Assembly: GCF_002744755.1 (NCBI RefSeq) | Contig: NZ_KZ319297.1 | Coordinates: 39,796-103,795, forward strand | Source of the DNA: Leeuwenhoekiella nanhaiensis | Lineage (GTDB): Bacteria; Bacteroidota; Bacteroidia; Flavobacteriales; Flavobacteriaceae | Length of the DNA: 64,000 nucleotides | Direction of reading: 5' to 3' | Shown: one piece after another, positions 8,309 to 17,955 of the stretch | Position numbering within the stretch: position 1 is the stretch's first letter | How the letters are laid out: each line of letters opens with the position of its first letter | Program-made: the position numbers and the translations under genes | The notes under the pieces: model-generated | What the model saw: the letters and a program-made list of their open reading frames with translations, nothing else | What the model was told of the DNA's origin: nothing | Databases searched by the model: none

Positions 8309-9769
8309 ATGAAGGCAGTATTCTCTTTAGTTCAAAGCTTTTCTGCACCAGAGCAAAAGGAGGCACGAGCATTTATTGAGAATCGCAATCGCCGGGGAGA
8401 TGTAAAAAACCTGATTTTATTTGATCAATTGTGTCAAGACAAAACAGACCACATTCAACACAAACTTTACGGCACCAAAAGTCGCAATGCCTATCATGCA
8501 TTAAGCAAGCGTTTACAGGATACACTGATTGATTTTTTGGCTTCTAAAAGCTTTGCTACAGAAGCAAGTGATGAAATGAGCGTTTTAAAATTGATTTTAG
8601 CCGGCAGACTACTATTCGAAAAACAACAGAATAAACTAGCCTGGAAGACTTTAGCAAAGGCCGAAACCATAGCCAAAAGTTTCGATTTCTACTCAGCGCT
8701 ACAGGAGATTTACCAGACGCAATTGCAATACGCGCACCTCAAGAATGATCAATTTTTAAAACGCGTTTTACTGGCGAGCACGGCCAATATGAAAAACATA
8801 CAAAATGAACTTCATCTTCAACAGGCCTATGCTTCTTTAAAATTGAACTTAAAATCTAATCCTAAAAATCCGATCCAGCTTCTTCACGAAACTTTAGATC
8901 GGTTTGAATTAAAGCTATCCCAACATTTCACCTACAAATCCCTGTATCAATTTATGGAGGTGCTTACCGATGCTGCAGCACTTTCCGGAGCTTATTACAG
9001 CATTGTCAACACCATTGAAGAAGCATACACGTTTGTACAGGAAAAAAGCAACCCGGACAAGCACCTGTATTATTATTTTCAGATACGATATCTTCTCGCT
9101 GATGTCAATTTGCGAAACAAAGATTTCAGATCCTGCATTGAAATTCTCAATGAAGTTGACAATGCTCTCCCTGAGAAGTATCGCAAGCTATTCAATCACA
9201 AAACCGAAACACTGAGAGCACTTGCTTTTAATTATTCGGGAAATTATAAAGAGGCTATTCGTATCGCAGAGTTATACGCTGAAGATTCAGAAAACTTAAA
9301 ACTGCTTTTAGTAACGTTTCGCTTTCAGCAAGATCAGATACGTGAAGCCTATGATCTCTTTAAAGGTTTTCGAAAAAGCGATCAGTACTACGAGCAAAAA
9401 AATGGTTTACTTTGGGTGATTAAAAAGGAGCTCATAGGGCTCTTACTGTTGATTGAACTGGATAAGCTGGACCTCATTTCAGGCAAAATCCAAAGTGTTA
9501 GGAAGCGGTTTAGTTCAAAAATCAATTCATCTCAGGAAGAGCAGCTGCAACAATTTCTCAAACTGGCATCAGCTTATTACGAAAATCCAAAACAAGCTTC
9601 ATCATCACAATTTAGATCCCGTGTTGACGAATCATTCAAATGGCTGGGATTTGAACGCGAAGACCTGTTTGCAATGAGTTTTTATGCCTGGCTTAAATCA
9701 AAAATGGAAAACAAATCGCTTTATACGACCACTTTAGAATTGGTTAGTCCCACCAGCTATTCTCCCTAA
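8309..9769 (+). CDS. hypothetical helical-repeat protein, 486 aa
   Basis: A 486-residue soluble protein with no signal peptide, helical throughout. It starts MKAVFSLVQSFSAPEQKEAR. The spacing of paired helices (for example YFQIRYLLADVNLRNKDFRSC, about residues 255-275, then ALAFNYSGNYKEAIRIAE, about 310-327) looks like TPR-type superhelical repeats. I do not recognise a specific family. Similar TPR-like cytoplasmic proteins occur in Flavobacteriia. Its last 26 bp overlap the 3' end of the convergent receptor gene. A TATCTTTA sequence about 20 bp upstream of the ATG is a near match to the -7 promoter box. Confidence 0.85.
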   Translation: MKAVFSLVQSFSAPEQKEARAFIENRNRRGDVKNLILFDQLCQDKTDHIQHKLYGTKSRNAYHALSKRLQDTLIDFLASKSFATEASDEMSVLKLILAGRLLFEKQQNKLAWKTLAKAETIAKSFDFYSALQEIYQTQLQYAHLKNDQFLKRVLLASTANMKNIQNELHLQQAYASLKLNLKSNPKNPIQLLHETLDRFELKLSQHFTYKSLYQFMEVLTDAAALSGAYYSIVNTIEEAYTFVQEKSNPDKHLYYYFQIRYLLADVNLRNKDFRSCIEILNEVDNALPEKYRKLFNHKTETLRALAFNYSGNYKEAIRIAELYAEDSENLKLLLVTFRFQQDQIREAYDLFKGFRKSDQYYEQKNGLLWVIKKELIGLLLLIELDKLDLISGKIQSVRKRFSSKINSSQEEQLQQFLKLASAYYENPKQASSSQFRSRVDESFKWLGFEREDLFAMSFYAWLKSKMENKSLYTTTLELVSPTSYSP

Positions 9770-12545
9770 CCTCGCCTTTTTTGCCTAGTGTATTAAACTT
9801 ATAGCTGAAGCTCAACATAAAATACTGCTGTAAGACGGTGCTCTGCACATCTTCTATATACGACTGGGTGGCTGTCCTTCTTGAATTGGTATTTTGGTTC
9901 AGCAAATCATACACTTTAAAAGTTACCAGCGCCTTATTTCCAATAAAGGAATAGGCAAGTGAGCTATTCCAAAAAACGGCATTCCTTTGAAATCCTGAGC
10001 CCACATTAGGGTTATAGATGTAATTGATATCATTTTCCCAGGTCAACCATTCGGGGAAAAACGTAGTTGTACGCAAACGGCCGTTGTGTTGTGTAAAACT
10101 TCTTCCATCAAAGAAATCCCGATTGAAATTAGTGCGATTAAAACTGATGTTATATTCAGGTCTAATCTCAAACCAGTCTTTCCAGGTAAAACGCAGCCCG
10201 ATATTAGGCTCTAAACGTCTAGTGACACTGGCATACTGATCTGCATTAAAAAAATTCACAAAACGGTTTATACTACCGAACATACGCGTTTCTACCTTGA
10301 GCGTTCTAAGACTATCTAGTTTAAAGTCCTTATTATAACTAATGCTTGCATAGGTATTGTAAACGCCATCAACGTTTGTAAAGGTGGTTTCACGAACAAA
10401 ATTATCGTCTACTGTCGTTTTATTTACAATCTGATCATTGGTGACACTAACTCCTCCGTACATATAATAACCCGTTCTGGATTCCCAGTCATAATTATTG
10501 ATTGAGATGTTGAAATCATGGCTATTAGTAGGTCTCAAATCAGGATTACCCTGCAACGTATTAATAGGGTCTGAAACATCGAGATATGGAGATAATTGGC
10601 GCACATCAGGCGCATCATTATTTAAACGATAAGAGGTCCACAGGCTTAACTTCTTTGTGAAGTTGTAATTGAATCTTGCCGAAGCTTCAAGAGCATTAAA
10701 TGTATTGTCAAAATCAATATCACGCACCCGGCTCCCGTTAGTATCGGTGAGTAAGTCTTCACCGGTAAGTTTACGGGACACCCAGGCTGCACTTATACCA
10801 GCCCGCATTTTTTCGGAGTTGTAAGAAAGTCCCAATTGAGGCTTATGGCTTCTGTTTGTGCTTTCAAAATCGGTACTCTGAACGGTTATTAACTGATTGT
10901 AAGTTTGAGAATTTTCGTCAAAATCATAAACCAATTGCGTATTGGTTCGATTTTGATTATCAAACTCATACTCTGCGTCAACAAACAACTTTTTACTGAT
11001 CAAAGGAATCCTCCAGGTAAGATTTGATTGTATGCCATTGTTAGTATTGGCTCCATCAGTAAATTGATTTCTTAAAATCTGATTGGGGTTATCCCCATAC
11101 ACTTCGGTCTGTGAATTCGTAAAATCTGCACTCTCGGTTTCATCAAACTGTAGATTACCGTTTAAACGTATAAATGCTCCTTTATTACCATACCTTTTGG
11201 TAGCAGAGATTCTGTTACCAAAGTTACGCGTGGTGCGATCACTACTGTTATCATAGCTACTTTCGTTTACCAGATTACCAGCCTGATTACGGGTCGTTGA
11301 ACTCCCATTACTTAAGTTTCTACCTTCGGTATAGCGCAATCTGGGAAGCACTTCAACCATCAAAGTGGAATCGATTTTTGCCTGAAATCTTAGGTTTGCT
11401 GAGTGATCATCTGTAAAGGATTCGGTGCGGGAATCGCTCTCAGAAAGAAACCGATCTTCAGGCAGAATGTTTTCCCGGACGCTCTGTCTTTCATTAAAAC
11501 TGTTGGCACCGGAGTAAAAATAATCTGCCGAAGTCTCAATTTTTTCACCAAAATCATTGGCGAAGTTCATACCTGCATTACGAGAATTTACGATACCATC
11601 TCCCCAACCAAAACTTCTTCCTCCAAAATTAAAGCCTCCGCTACTGTTTACAGAGATTGAATTAGCATTACCAAACATTTTTTGAATTTCACCAAAACTA
11701 AAACCGGGTGAGTTAATGTTGTTTCCGCTGCCTAATAAACTCAACCTTAAATCGTTGTCAAAGTAGTTTCCAATACCCGCATATTCAAAACGATCATCAG
11801 TACCCCCACCGGCAGCAACCCGGCCAAACATCCCTTTATTTTTATCTTCGTCAATCGTAATGTTTATGGTCTTATTTTCACTATCTCCGGCTTCGCCTGT
11901 AAATTCTTCAGATTCCGTTTTGGTATCTACTACCTGAATTTTATTGATCAATTCTTTGGTAAGGTTGCGTGTAGCGATTGTAGGATCGTCGCTAAAAAAA
12001 GGTTTTCCGTTTACGAGAATATTACTTACCGGCTTTCCGTTAATACGGATTTGACCATCTGCATCAACCTCTGCGCCGGGTAATTCTTTAAGTAAATCTT
12101 CCAGAGTAGCATCGGGCTTTGTTTTAAAGGAAGCTGCGTTAAATTCTAAAGTATCCTTTTTAATAATTACTGGAGCTGCCCGCCCTTTAACTACAACATC
12201 CCCCAGGGACTCTACCTGAAACTCCAGAGTAATATCTCCTAAATTCTGCGTTCGGTTTTTGCTCAGGTCAATTTTGCGCTCATAAGACTGATAACCCACA
12301 AAAGTGACAAAGAGATTGGCCTGATCAATATTTGATTTTCCTTTTAATTGAAACTCCCCATTACGATCGGTTATGGTGTATGTAATCATCGTAGAGTCTT
12401 TGAGGGTTTCAAGTACTACAGTTGCAGCTTCAAGAGGTGTTTTTTGCTCCTGATCTACAAGGCGACCGGTAATAGAAAAATCCTGAGAATAGGATAAAAA
12501 GGAAAATAAGCCCAAAGCAAGGCTAAGCAGAAAACGCATGTTCAT
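9744..12545 (-). CDS. outer-membrane beta-barrel receptor, CarboxypepD_reg plus TonB plug (OMP_b-brl family)
   Basis: A 933-residue outer-membrane protein. The signal peptide is residues 1-20 (ending SYSQ). A CarboxypepD_reg-like beta-sandwich covers about 24-105 (FSITGRLVDQE..., VGYQSYERK). A plug region covers about 115-245 (KKDTLEFNAASFKTKPDATL, ELPGAEVDADGQIRINGKPV, ENKTINITIDEDKNKG). The rest is a large barrel. No SusD partner is adjacent, so it belongs to the SusD-independent outer-membrane barrel group rather than a classical SusC. It is a paralogue of the next gene. Its 3' end overlaps the convergent 486-aa gene by 26 bp. The ligand is unknown. Confidence 0.92.
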   Translation of the reverse strand: MNMRFLLSLALGLFSFLSYSQDFSITGRLVDQEQKTPLEAATVVLETLKDSTMITYTITDRNGEFQLKGKSNIDQANLFVTFVGYQSYERKIDLSKNRTQNLGDITLEFQVESLGDVVVKGRAAPVIIKKDTLEFNAASFKTKPDATLEDLLKELPGAEVDADGQIRINGKPVSNILVNGKPFFSDDPTIATRNLTKELINKIQVVDTKTESEEFTGEAGDSENKTINITIDEDKNKGMFGRVAAGGGTDDRFEYAGIGNYFDNDLRLSLLGSGNNINSPGFSFGEIQKMFGNANSISVNSSGGFNFGGRSFGWGDGIVNSRNAGMNFANDFGEKIETSADYFYSGANSFNERQSVRENILPEDRFLSESDSRTESFTDDHSANLRFQAKIDSTLMVEVLPRLRYTEGRNLSNGSSTTRNQAGNLVNESSYDNSSDRTTRNFGNRISATKRYGNKGAFIRLNGNLQFDETESADFTNSQTEVYGDNPNQILRNQFTDGANTNNGIQSNLTWRIPLISKKLFVDAEYEFDNQNRTNTQLVYDFDENSQTYNQLITVQSTDFESTNRSHKPQLGLSYNSEKMRAGISAAWVSRKLTGEDLLTDTNGSRVRDIDFDNTFNALEASARFNYNFTKKLSLWTSYRLNNDAPDVRQLSPYLDVSDPINTLQGNPDLRPTNSHDFNISINNYDWESRTGYYMYGGVSVTNDQIVNKTTVDDNFVRETTFTNVDGVYNTYASISYNKDFKLDSLRTLKVETRMFGSINRFVNFFNADQYASVTRRLEPNIGLRFTWKDWFEIRPEYNISFNRTNFNRDFFDGRSFTQHNGRLRTTTFFPEWLTWENDINYIYNPNVGSGFQRNAVFWNSSLAYSFIGNKALVTFKVYDLLNQNTNSRRTATQSYIEDVQSTVLQQYFMLSFSYKFNTLGKKGEVRENSWWD

Positions 12546-12629
12546 TTTGTTTTTTGATTGATTGATATGCGAATAACACCATTATTTCTAAAACTATAAA
12601 ATTAGTTTTATGCTTTAAGAAAACATTAA

Positions 12630-12637
12630 CAAATATA
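12630..12637 (-). promoter_or_regulatory. TAnnTTTG -7 box (TATATTTG) upstream of the 933-aa receptor
   Basis: An exact Bacteroidota -7 box on the minus strand, about 85 bp upstream of the receptor ATG, between the two paralogous receptor genes. A TTG lies about 14 bp further upstream, which is short for a -33 element. It suggests the downstream paralogue can be transcribed independently. Confidence 0.35.
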
Positions 12638-12654
12638 AAGGTGTTGAATATCAA

Positions 12655-15387
12655 CTATCTTCGGTAACCGCCCCTGCCTCTATTTTGGCTGGCTCCTCCA
12701 AAATTGCTCAACTTATAGGTAAAGCTGAGCATCGCATATTGGGTAAGGATCAGGCTGTTTGTATCCTGCACAAAATTATCACCGGTTATCCGTCGGGTAT
12801 CTACCACCTGATCTAATAAATCATAGACCTTGATTTTTAGCGTAGCTTTTTCCTCCAGAAATTGATAACCCAGACTGGTATTCCATAAAATCGACGAATT
12901 CTGAAAACCCGGGGATACATTGCCATTGTAGTTGTAGGAGATATCATTTCCAAACACCACGTTTTTAGGCCAAAATGTAGTCGCTTCAAAACTGGCGGTA
13001 TGATTGATGAACTCCTGATTTCTACCCGGATTTAGCGAAAAGTCAGTCTTGTTATAGGTAAGGCTGTAACCGGGATTGAGTTCAAAAAAATCTTGAATTG
13101 CAAAAGTTAACCGAACTCCCGGACTGACCCTAAATTGATCTGAATTGAACAAGACAGCATTATTAAAGCCCACATTGCGGTCATAACTACCGGTCAAACT
13201 CAAGCGGTACCTAAATTCCTTTTCTTCCTTACGGGTGCTGTTTGTATAAAACACACGCGCTGAAGCAGAGCGCTTACCATCAACATTTGCATAGGTCGTG
13301 GTCTGCCTTAAATCGTCGTCAATAGTAGTTACCTGCGCCACCTGATTTTCGGTAAAACCCAGTGAAAACGAACTAAATATCCCACTTCCTCCCCCAGCAG
13401 CAAAGTTAAAACTTCTAAAATCTGCATTGATGTTATGGTTAAAAGTAGGTCGCAAAGCGGGATTTCCCACCACAACATTTAGGGGGTTGGTCTGGTCTAT
13501 TACCGGCTGCAACTGGTTTATTGACGGCGCATTTGCGTTAGTAATGTAATTGATACTGACGGTTTTGGAACGCTGCAGCTCGTACTGCACGCGGGTGCGT
13601 ATGGAGAGATTGTTAAACGAATTGTCAAAACCGCCCGTGCCAAACAAATTCTCGTTTTTCAAAACGGTATTGATCAAACCCACATCTGCATTGATACGCC
13701 AGGCTTCGTGATCATATCTCAGTCCTACGGTAGGGCGGTTTACGAAAGTCCGCACTTCAAAATTACTGCTGAGTGAATCGTTAAATACCGTATAATTCCC
13801 ACTTCCGTCCGCATCATAAATAAAACGCTTATTGGTTGACTTAGAAGATGAAAAATCATAGTTTAAATCCATGAAAAAGTCGGTTGCCAAAACAAATCGC
13901 TGCTCAGCGCCAATGGAATACCGGTATTCCTGCTGATCCTCGTCAATAAACTGATCCTGAATTTCTGTACGCGGATCACCGACAAAAAATTCACTCTCTG
14001 AGAAATAGAAATTATCGTTTTCCTGATTGTTATACTGCTGCGAAAAATTTAACCGTAAAAAAGCCCCACGGGAGCCAAAACGCTTTATAAAATCAAGGTC
14101 ATTTTGCAGTTCAAAATTATAAATCTCTTCCTGATCTACAGTTTCGGTCGTATTTACCAAATCCCGGTCGCCATCGCTGGAAGAAGCCTCTCGATTACGT
14201 ACTGCCCGGGTTTTACTGGTGTTAAAGCGCGGGCTAAAGGAAAGCCGGGTCAAGGTATCAAATTCAACTTCAAAACGCACATTAGCCCGGTGCCTGGTGT
14301 TTACCGCATTACTGGAGTTCTCAGAACTTGAAAAATAGGTGGTATCCGGCAAAATATTCTCCCGTTCAGTACGGCTTCGCGTATCGGTATTGCTACGGTC
14401 AAAGTAATAATTACCGCTTGCTTCATAAGTATCATTCCAGTCGTTACTATAATCAATGCCTGCTGTTTCAGCCTTGGTAATTCCGTTATTATTTCCTCCC
14501 TGTACGGCCCGGGCACCGCTACGACCCATCATCCCGTAAATGTCATCAAAGTCAAAGCCCGAACTGTTGATGTTATTAGAGCCGGCAAGTACGGTGGTGC
14601 GCATATTATCTTTAAAAACATTGCCTATCCCGCTCATTTCATAGCGCTCATTAGTACCCCCACCTATCGTTGCACGAGCAAAATAACCTTTGTTCTTATC
14701 TTTCTTTATGGTAATGTTGATGGTTTTATTTTCACTGTCTCCGGCTTCGCCCGTAAATTCCTGAGCTCGTGATTTCGTATCAACCACCTGTAATTTCTCA
14801 ATAATCTCCTTCGGAAGGTTTTTAGTGGCGATTTTAGGATCGTTGCCAAAAAACTCTTTTCCATTTACTAAAATTCGGGTGATCGGTTTTCCGTTGATGG
14901 TTATAGCACCATCACTGTCTACCTCAGCTCCCGGAAGCTTTTTAAGCAATTCTTCCAGATTAGCATCGGGACGGGTTTCAAAAGAGGCCGCATTAAACTC
15001 AAGCGTATCTTTCTTCAGTACAACCGGTGCGCGGTTGGCCACCACAACCACCTCGTCAAGCTGATTGTCCTGTACCTTTAATTTGATTTGACCTAAATCT
15101 GATTCCTCTTTAATCTCAACCTGTTGCTTTAATGGCTTAAAGCCGGCGTAGGATATAAACAAGTTGGCCGTTTTGACCTCTGTATTACCTTCCAGTTTAA
15201 AAATTCCATTTTGGTCAGATATGCCATATGTGACTAAAGTGCTATCGGCAATTCTTTCCAAATAAACTGTGGCCGACTCAAGTGCTACGCCATCCGGGTC
15301 TGTGACCGTTCCTTTCATAACAAATTCTTGAGAAAAGGAATTTTGCAAACTCAATAAAACAAACAACAACAGGTATAAATACTTCAT
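12655..15387 (-). CDS. outer-membrane beta-barrel receptor, paralogue of the adjacent gene
   Basis: A 910-residue outer-membrane protein with signal peptide about 1-19 (ending NSFSQ). A CarboxypepD_reg-like domain (about 24-105) is followed by the same plug signature as its neighbour (KKDTLEFNAASFETRPDANL, ELLKKLPGAEVDSDGAITIN, ENKTINITIKKDKNKGYF) and a barrel. The C-terminus has the aromatic strand AMLSFTYKLSNFG and then a short Gly/Arg-rich tail GRGGYRR, absent from the neighbour and odd for a barrel, whose last strand normally ends the chain. It lies head to tail with the 933-aa receptor, 109 bp apart. Tandem duplication is the simplest origin. Confidence 0.92.
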   Translation of the reverse strand: MKYLYLLLFVLLSLQNSFSQEFVMKGTVTDPDGVALESATVYLERIADSTLVTYGISDQNGIFKLEGNTEVKTANLFISYAGFKPLKQQVEIKEESDLGQIKLKVQDNQLDEVVVVANRAPVVLKKDTLEFNAASFETRPDANLEELLKKLPGAEVDSDGAITINGKPITRILVNGKEFFGNDPKIATKNLPKEIIEKLQVVDTKSRAQEFTGEAGDSENKTINITIKKDKNKGYFARATIGGGTNERYEMSGIGNVFKDNMRTTVLAGSNNINSSGFDFDDIYGMMGRSGARAVQGGNNNGITKAETAGIDYSNDWNDTYEASGNYYFDRSNTDTRSRTERENILPDTTYFSSSENSSNAVNTRHRANVRFEVEFDTLTRLSFSPRFNTSKTRAVRNREASSSDGDRDLVNTTETVDQEEIYNFELQNDLDFIKRFGSRGAFLRLNFSQQYNNQENDNFYFSESEFFVGDPRTEIQDQFIDEDQQEYRYSIGAEQRFVLATDFFMDLNYDFSSSKSTNKRFIYDADGSGNYTVFNDSLSSNFEVRTFVNRPTVGLRYDHEAWRINADVGLINTVLKNENLFGTGGFDNSFNNLSIRTRVQYELQRSKTVSINYITNANAPSINQLQPVIDQTNPLNVVVGNPALRPTFNHNINADFRSFNFAAGGGSGIFSSFSLGFTENQVAQVTTIDDDLRQTTTYANVDGKRSASARVFYTNSTRKEEKEFRYRLSLTGSYDRNVGFNNAVLFNSDQFRVSPGVRLTFAIQDFFELNPGYSLTYNKTDFSLNPGRNQEFINHTASFEATTFWPKNVVFGNDISYNYNGNVSPGFQNSSILWNTSLGYQFLEEKATLKIKVYDLLDQVVDTRRITGDNFVQDTNSLILTQYAMLSFTYKLSNFGGASQNRGRGGYRR

Positions 15388-15453
15388 AAACTGGATATGC
15401 GTAAAATGTACATTTATACCTATGACCGAAAAAATGACTCAGGGTTTAAAACC

Positions 15454-15487
15454 AAAAGCCCACTTTTTTGAAAAAAGCGGGCTTTTA
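15454..15487 (-). terminator. intrinsic terminator of der
   Basis: A near-perfect 15-bp stem AAAAGCCCRCTTTTTT with a two-base loop region, between the der stop and the receptor start. The minus-strand RNA ends in a U-rich run. Confidence 0.75.
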
Positions 15488-15510
15488 AAGGCTTAAGGCT
15501 GTAAAAAAAT

Positions 15511-16812
15511 TTATTTTTTTCTGAAATATACCGAGATAGGCACTCCCTGAAAATCAAATTGTTCGCGCAACTTATTTTCTATAAAACGCTTGTAGGGATC
15601 TTTTACATACTGTGGCAGGTTGCAGAAAAAAGCAAACTGCGGGTGCGGTGTAGGCAACTGCATGCAATATTTGATCTTGATGTATTTTCCTTTATTCGCC
15701 GGTGGCGGATAGGCTTCAATAATCGGCAACATCAGTTCGTTAAGTTCACTGGTTTTTACGCGTCTGCTTCGGTTTTCAAATACCTGAACTGCGGTTTCAA
15801 TCGCTTTATACACCCGCTGCTTGGTTAACGCTGAAATGAACACGATAGGCACATCGGTAAAAGGTTCCATTTCCTGGCGAATTTGCTTCTCATATTCACG
15901 CATGGTTTTGTTTTCCTTTTCGACCAAATCCCATTTGTTCACCAGAATAACAATCCCTTTTCGATTTCGCTCTGCGAGCCAAAAAATATTTTGCACCTGC
16001 CCGTCAAAACCACGGGTGGCATCTAAAACAACCAGACACACGTCACAGTGCTCTATTGCACGCACCGAACGCATGACCGAGTAAAACTCAAGATCTTCCT
16101 TAACCTTAGACTTGCGGCGTATACCAGCAGTGTCCACCAGATTAAATTCAAATCCAAAACGGTTGTATTTAGTATCTATAGCATCGCGGGTTGTCCCTGC
16201 GACATCTGTCACGATATAGCGATCCTGACCAATCAGGGCGTTGATAAATGAGGATTTTCCGGCATTGGGACGACCTACAACGGCAAAGCGCGGCAATATG
16301 CTTTCTTCCACTTCCGGTTTATCTGGTAAAACCTCAACCAGCGCATCGAGTAAATCTCCGGTGCCGCTACCGCTAATACCGGCGATGGTATAGTAATCAC
16401 CAAGCCCCAGACTGTAAAACTCCACAGCGTTTTCTTCACGCATAGCGTTATCTACCTTGTTAACCACAAGAAACACAGGCTTGTTCTGGCGACGCAGCAA
16501 ATTGGCCACATCTTCATCCATCCCCGTTACTCCGGCTTCCACATCAACCATAAAAATGATGGCGTCAGCCTCATCTATAGCCAGTTCTACCTGCTTGTCA
16601 ATTTGTTCTTCAAAAACGTCATCACTCCCTTTTACATACCCACCGGTATCTATGATTGAGAATTCTTTTCCGTTCCAGTCGGTTTTGCCATAATGGCGAT
16701 CGCGGGTTACCCCACTCACCGAATCAACAATCGCCTCGCGGCGCTGAATTAATCGGTTAAAAAGGGTTGATTTACCCACATTAGGTCTCCCTACAATTGC
16801 TACAATACTCAT
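15511..16812 (-). CDS. der: ribosome biogenesis GTPase Der (EngA)
   Basis: A 433-residue cytoplasmic GTPase with two tandem G domains and a C-terminal KH-like domain, required for 50S subunit assembly. The first G domain has GRPNVGKST (about 7-15), DTGG and NKVD. The second has GRPNAGKSS (about 180-188), DTAG and NKWD. The C-terminus [18 protein letters not shown] and PISVYFRKK is the KH-like part. Length is typical. It is monocistronic by eye, with its own promoter and terminator. Confidence 0.98.
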   Translation of the reverse strand: MSIVAIVGRPNVGKSTLFNRLIQRREAIVDSVSGVTRDRHYGKTDWNGKEFSIIDTGGYVKGSDDVFEEQIDKQVELAIDEADAIIFMVDVEAGVTGMDEDVANLLRRQNKPVFLVVNKVDNAMREENAVEFYSLGLGDYYTIAGISGSGTGDLLDALVEVLPDKPEVEESILPRFAVVGRPNAGKSSFINALIGQDRYIVTDVAGTTRDAIDTKYNRFGFEFNLVDTAGIRRKSKVKEDLEFYSVMRSVRAIEHCDVCLVVLDATRGFDGQVQNIFWLAERNRKGIVILVNKWDLVEKENKTMREYEKQIRQEMEPFTDVPIVFISALTKQRVYKAIETAVQVFENRSRRVKTSELNELMLPIIEAYPPPANKGKYIKIKYCMQLPTPHPQFAFFCNLPQYVKDPYKRFIENKLREQFDFQGVPISVYFRKK

Positions 16813-16841
16813 ATGTTATACTTTGTGCTTTTAAAGCGCTG

Positions 16842-16874
16842 CAAAATTACGATAAATACCTGCACGGTTGGCAA
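16842..16874 (-). promoter_or_regulatory. promoter of der (TTG N22 TAATTTTG)
   Basis: On the minus strand a TTG (16874-16872) is followed by 22 bp and TAATTTTG (16849-16842), matching the Bacteroidota -33/-7 arrangement. Predicted transcription start gives a leader of about 24 nt. Confidence 0.5.
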
Positions 16875-17040
16875 TTGCTTTGCTTTAAGCTAAATCCTGG
16901 CAATAAGCCGTCTGTTTACGGTCCTAAACAGTGCATACTATTAAATCTTCCCTAAATTCTGTTAAGACAGCTGTTAATTACCCGCCAGATAAAACCGGAG
17001 GTGCACTACCTTACGTATCTATTAGCAAACAACACAAGTT

Positions 17041-17844
17041 ATGTATCACCTTATGAAACGTATTATAGTAGGTCTTTTTGCAGCTTTTATCTTATACAGC
17101 TGTAATCTCATTTCAGCAGCCGGACTCAGCAGCGCCGGGCAACCCACAAAAGAAGTTAATGGGGACCTCACCTCAACCACTGCAAATTCTGCCGAAAATG
17201 TAGACCACAGCGCCTGGGACGCCTTGCTTAAAAAACACGTAAACGCCGCCGGAATGGTAGATTACGAAGGTTTTCAGAAAGACCGTGCAAAGCTGGATGC
17301 CTACCTAAAAAAATTATCATCCTACAATCCAAGCGATGACTGGTCGGTTCAGGAACTTTTGGCCTATTACATCAATTTATATAACGCGTATACGGTTGAG
17401 CTGATCCTAAATAATTATCCGGTAAAAAGCATCAAAGACATTGACGGTGCCTGGACCAAGGCTATTGTCCCCGTAGGAAATCGTGAACTTTCTTTAGGCG
17501 GAATTGAAAACGGCGTGCTGCGTAAAATGAACGAACCTCGTATTCACTTTGCCATCAACTGCGCATCCATGTCCTGCCCAAAATTGCTGAATGAAGCCTA
17601 TACCGCCGGTAAAATCAATGAACAGCTTGATAAAGTGACCAAAGAGTTTGTGAACTCAGACAAAAATGATATCACAGCTTCAAACCCTAAAGTATCTTCA
17701 ATTTTTGACTGGTATAAGAGCGATTTTATCACAGACAAAACACCAACGGTGATTGATTATATCAATCAGTACAGCAAAACCAAAATCAATAAAGGTGCTA
17801 CACTGACGTATAAAAATTACGACTGGAATCTTAATAAACAATAG
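17041..17844 (+). CDS. DUF547 lipoprotein
   Basis: A 267-residue protein. The N-terminus contains a signal peptide with lipobox ILYSC (Cys21 from this start). An alternative start is Met5 (17053), which gives a more standard MKRIIVG N-terminus. The DUF547 domain spans about 60-240, with LAYYINLYNAYTVELIL, NCASMSCPKL and a Trp-rich start. DUF547 proteins in Flavobacteriia often sit beside the TIGR04283-type glycosyltransferase, as here. The biochemical role is not known. It is followed by a clear terminator hairpin, so the glycosyltransferase is transcribed separately. Confidence 0.88.
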   Translation: MYHLMKRIIVGLFAAFILYSCNLISAAGLSSAGQPTKEVNGDLTSTTANSAENVDHSAWDALLKKHVNAAGMVDYEGFQKDRAKLDAYLKKLSSYNPSDDWSVQELLAYYINLYNAYTVELILNNYPVKSIKDIDGAWTKAIVPVGNRELSLGGIENGVLRKMNEPRIHFAINCASMSCPKLLNEAYTAGKINEQLDKVTKEFVNSDKNDITASNPKVSSIFDWYKSDFITDKTPTVIDYINQYSKTKINKGATLTYKNYDWNLNKQ

Positions 17845-17862
17845 ATTTCTCCTTTAGTACGG

Positions 17863-17889
17863 AAATATCCCGCTCTATGCGGGATATTT
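17863..17889 (+). terminator. intrinsic terminator after the DUF547 gene
   Basis: Perfect 11-bp stem AAATATCCCGC with loop TCTAT, followed by a short AT-rich tail. Confidence 0.75.
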
Positions 17890-17914
17890 AATTTTATGTC
17901 CTGACGAATTAGTT

Positions 17915-17922
17915 TAGTTTTG
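17915..17922 (+). promoter_or_regulatory. TAGTTTTG -7 box for the TIGR04283-type gene
   Basis: An exact TAnnTTTG box that overlaps an in-frame TTG at 17920. Transcription would begin at about 17928, so translation must start downstream, at ATG 17956. No TTG-type -33 element is seen at the right distance. Confidence 0.45.
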
Positions 17923-17955
17923 AATACCCATTCTACCCCCGCCGAATTACCTTTT

